A stretch of DNA of 64,000 bases from Marinobacterium zhoushanense (GTDB lineage Bacteria; Pseudomonadota; Gammaproteobacteria; Pseudomonadales; Balneatricaceae), in NCBI RefSeq assembly GCF_014641945.1, contig NZ_BMIJ01000002.1:186001-250000 (forward strand). The letters run 5' to 3'. The notes beneath the pieces are model-generated. The model did no database searches. It saw only the letters and a list, made by a program, of their open reading frames with translations, and was not told the DNA's origin. Each line of letters begins with the position of its first letter. Within the stretch, counting starts at the first letter, position 1. Positions 63,692 through 64,000 of this stretch are shown piece after piece. The translations under genes and the position numbers were made by a program.

Positions 63692-64000
63692 TCAGGCGTT
63701 CGGCAGCAGACGCTCGAACACAGCCCCCAGTCCTTCCTGCTCGGGGGCTGCTGCCTTCGCCATCTCGACAGAGCACCAGGGATAAGGCAGAGCGGAGGCC
63801 CAGTCGGTCAGGTTTTCGGCCCACTCCGGCGGCAGTGTCTGCATCACATCGATGGTGATGCGCAGCTGTTCCACCAGTCCCGATTCCGACGAGAAACACC
63901 AGTCGTAGCGACCGCAACCGACACGCACCGCACGACTCTCCTTCTCCGTCATTACCACCAGCCAGTCGCACGCGAACGTCTCACGCCGTTCAACCGGCGG
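63692..64000 (-). CDS. Hypothetical protein, 5' end cut by the window
   Basis: The reading frame stays open to the window edge, so its start lies beyond position 64000. At least 102 residues are visible; they include the segments C-G-R-Y-D-W-C-F and L-P-P-E-W-A-E-N-L and end P-N-A. I do not recognise it. In the visible part there is no membrane segment. It is convergent with the M32 gene, 13 bp away. Confidence 0.6.
   Translation of the reverse strand, partial: PPVERRETFACDWLVVMTEKESRAVRVGCGRYDWCFSSESGLVEQLRITIDVMQTLPPEWAENLTDWASALPYPWCSVEMAKAAAPEQEGLGAVFERLLPNA

Overview
This window is one contig piece from a GC-rich (roughly 60%) gammaproteobacterium. The mix points to a free-living or symbiotic sulfur- or nitrogen-oxide-metabolising member of the Chromatiales/Thiotrichales type: an NsrR/NnrS nitric-oxide module, a group II truncated haemoglobin, a SulP transporter, an LplT-PlsC-Aas fusion, and several small gammaproteobacterial families (DUF2788, DUF2789, DUF4139). 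That placement is inference from gene content; no rRNA or tRNA gene was found.

1-25.6 kb is mostly housekeeping: leuA, an Lrp/AsnC regulator, a zinc-ribbon helicase, an rRNA/tRNA methyltransferase, nnrS/nsrR with a recognisable NsrR box, a SulP permease, lemA with a GIDE-like partner, kdsA, a pseudokinase/formylglycine-enzyme fusion, cysK, sseA, trpS, yaaA, panB, a truncated globin and dsdA. 25.6-32.2 kb looks inserted: a 45-bp perfect direct repeat flanks an autotransporter, a hypothetical secreted protein, a small haem-copper-oxidase-like membrane protein and an AraC regulator. One repeat copy lies in the 3' end of an intact GDYXXLXY gene. The other copy, beside the dsdA stop codon, keeps what looks like that gene's original last codons and stop. 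32.1-39.0 kb returns to chromosomal genes (DUF2157/GDYXXLXY pair, Aas fusion, XRE regulator, J-domain protein).

39.4-44.9 kb is a sharply AT-rich island holding one four-gene minus-strand operon: a phosphoribosyltransferase-like protein, an ORC/CDC6-like AAA ATPase, an unrecognised alpha/beta protein and a TaqI-type N6-adenine DNA methyltransferase. This has the look of a conflict/defence cassette.

47.4-60.7 kb is the most unusual stretch. A ten-gene minus-strand operon contains five clear members, and one divergent probable member, of a protein family I do not recognise. Members share an N-terminal amphipathic helix (I-A-x-A/G-Q-x-x-L-D), a central G-F-x-P-T-F-Y motif and a C-terminal V-P-x-P motif. 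They are decorated differently: one carries an OmpA-like domain, one a PASTA domain. They sit among a TPR protein, an Arg-rich coiled-coil protein, a second PASTA protein with an Ig/carboxypeptidase-regulatory-like head, and a protein with L7/L12-like repeats. Immediately upstream, on the same strand, are a VWA-domain exported protein and a histidine kinase/response regulator pair. The paralogues look like subunits of a hetero-oligomeric assembly. The window ends with a secreted acidic protein, an M32 carboxypeptidase and a gene cut by the window edge.
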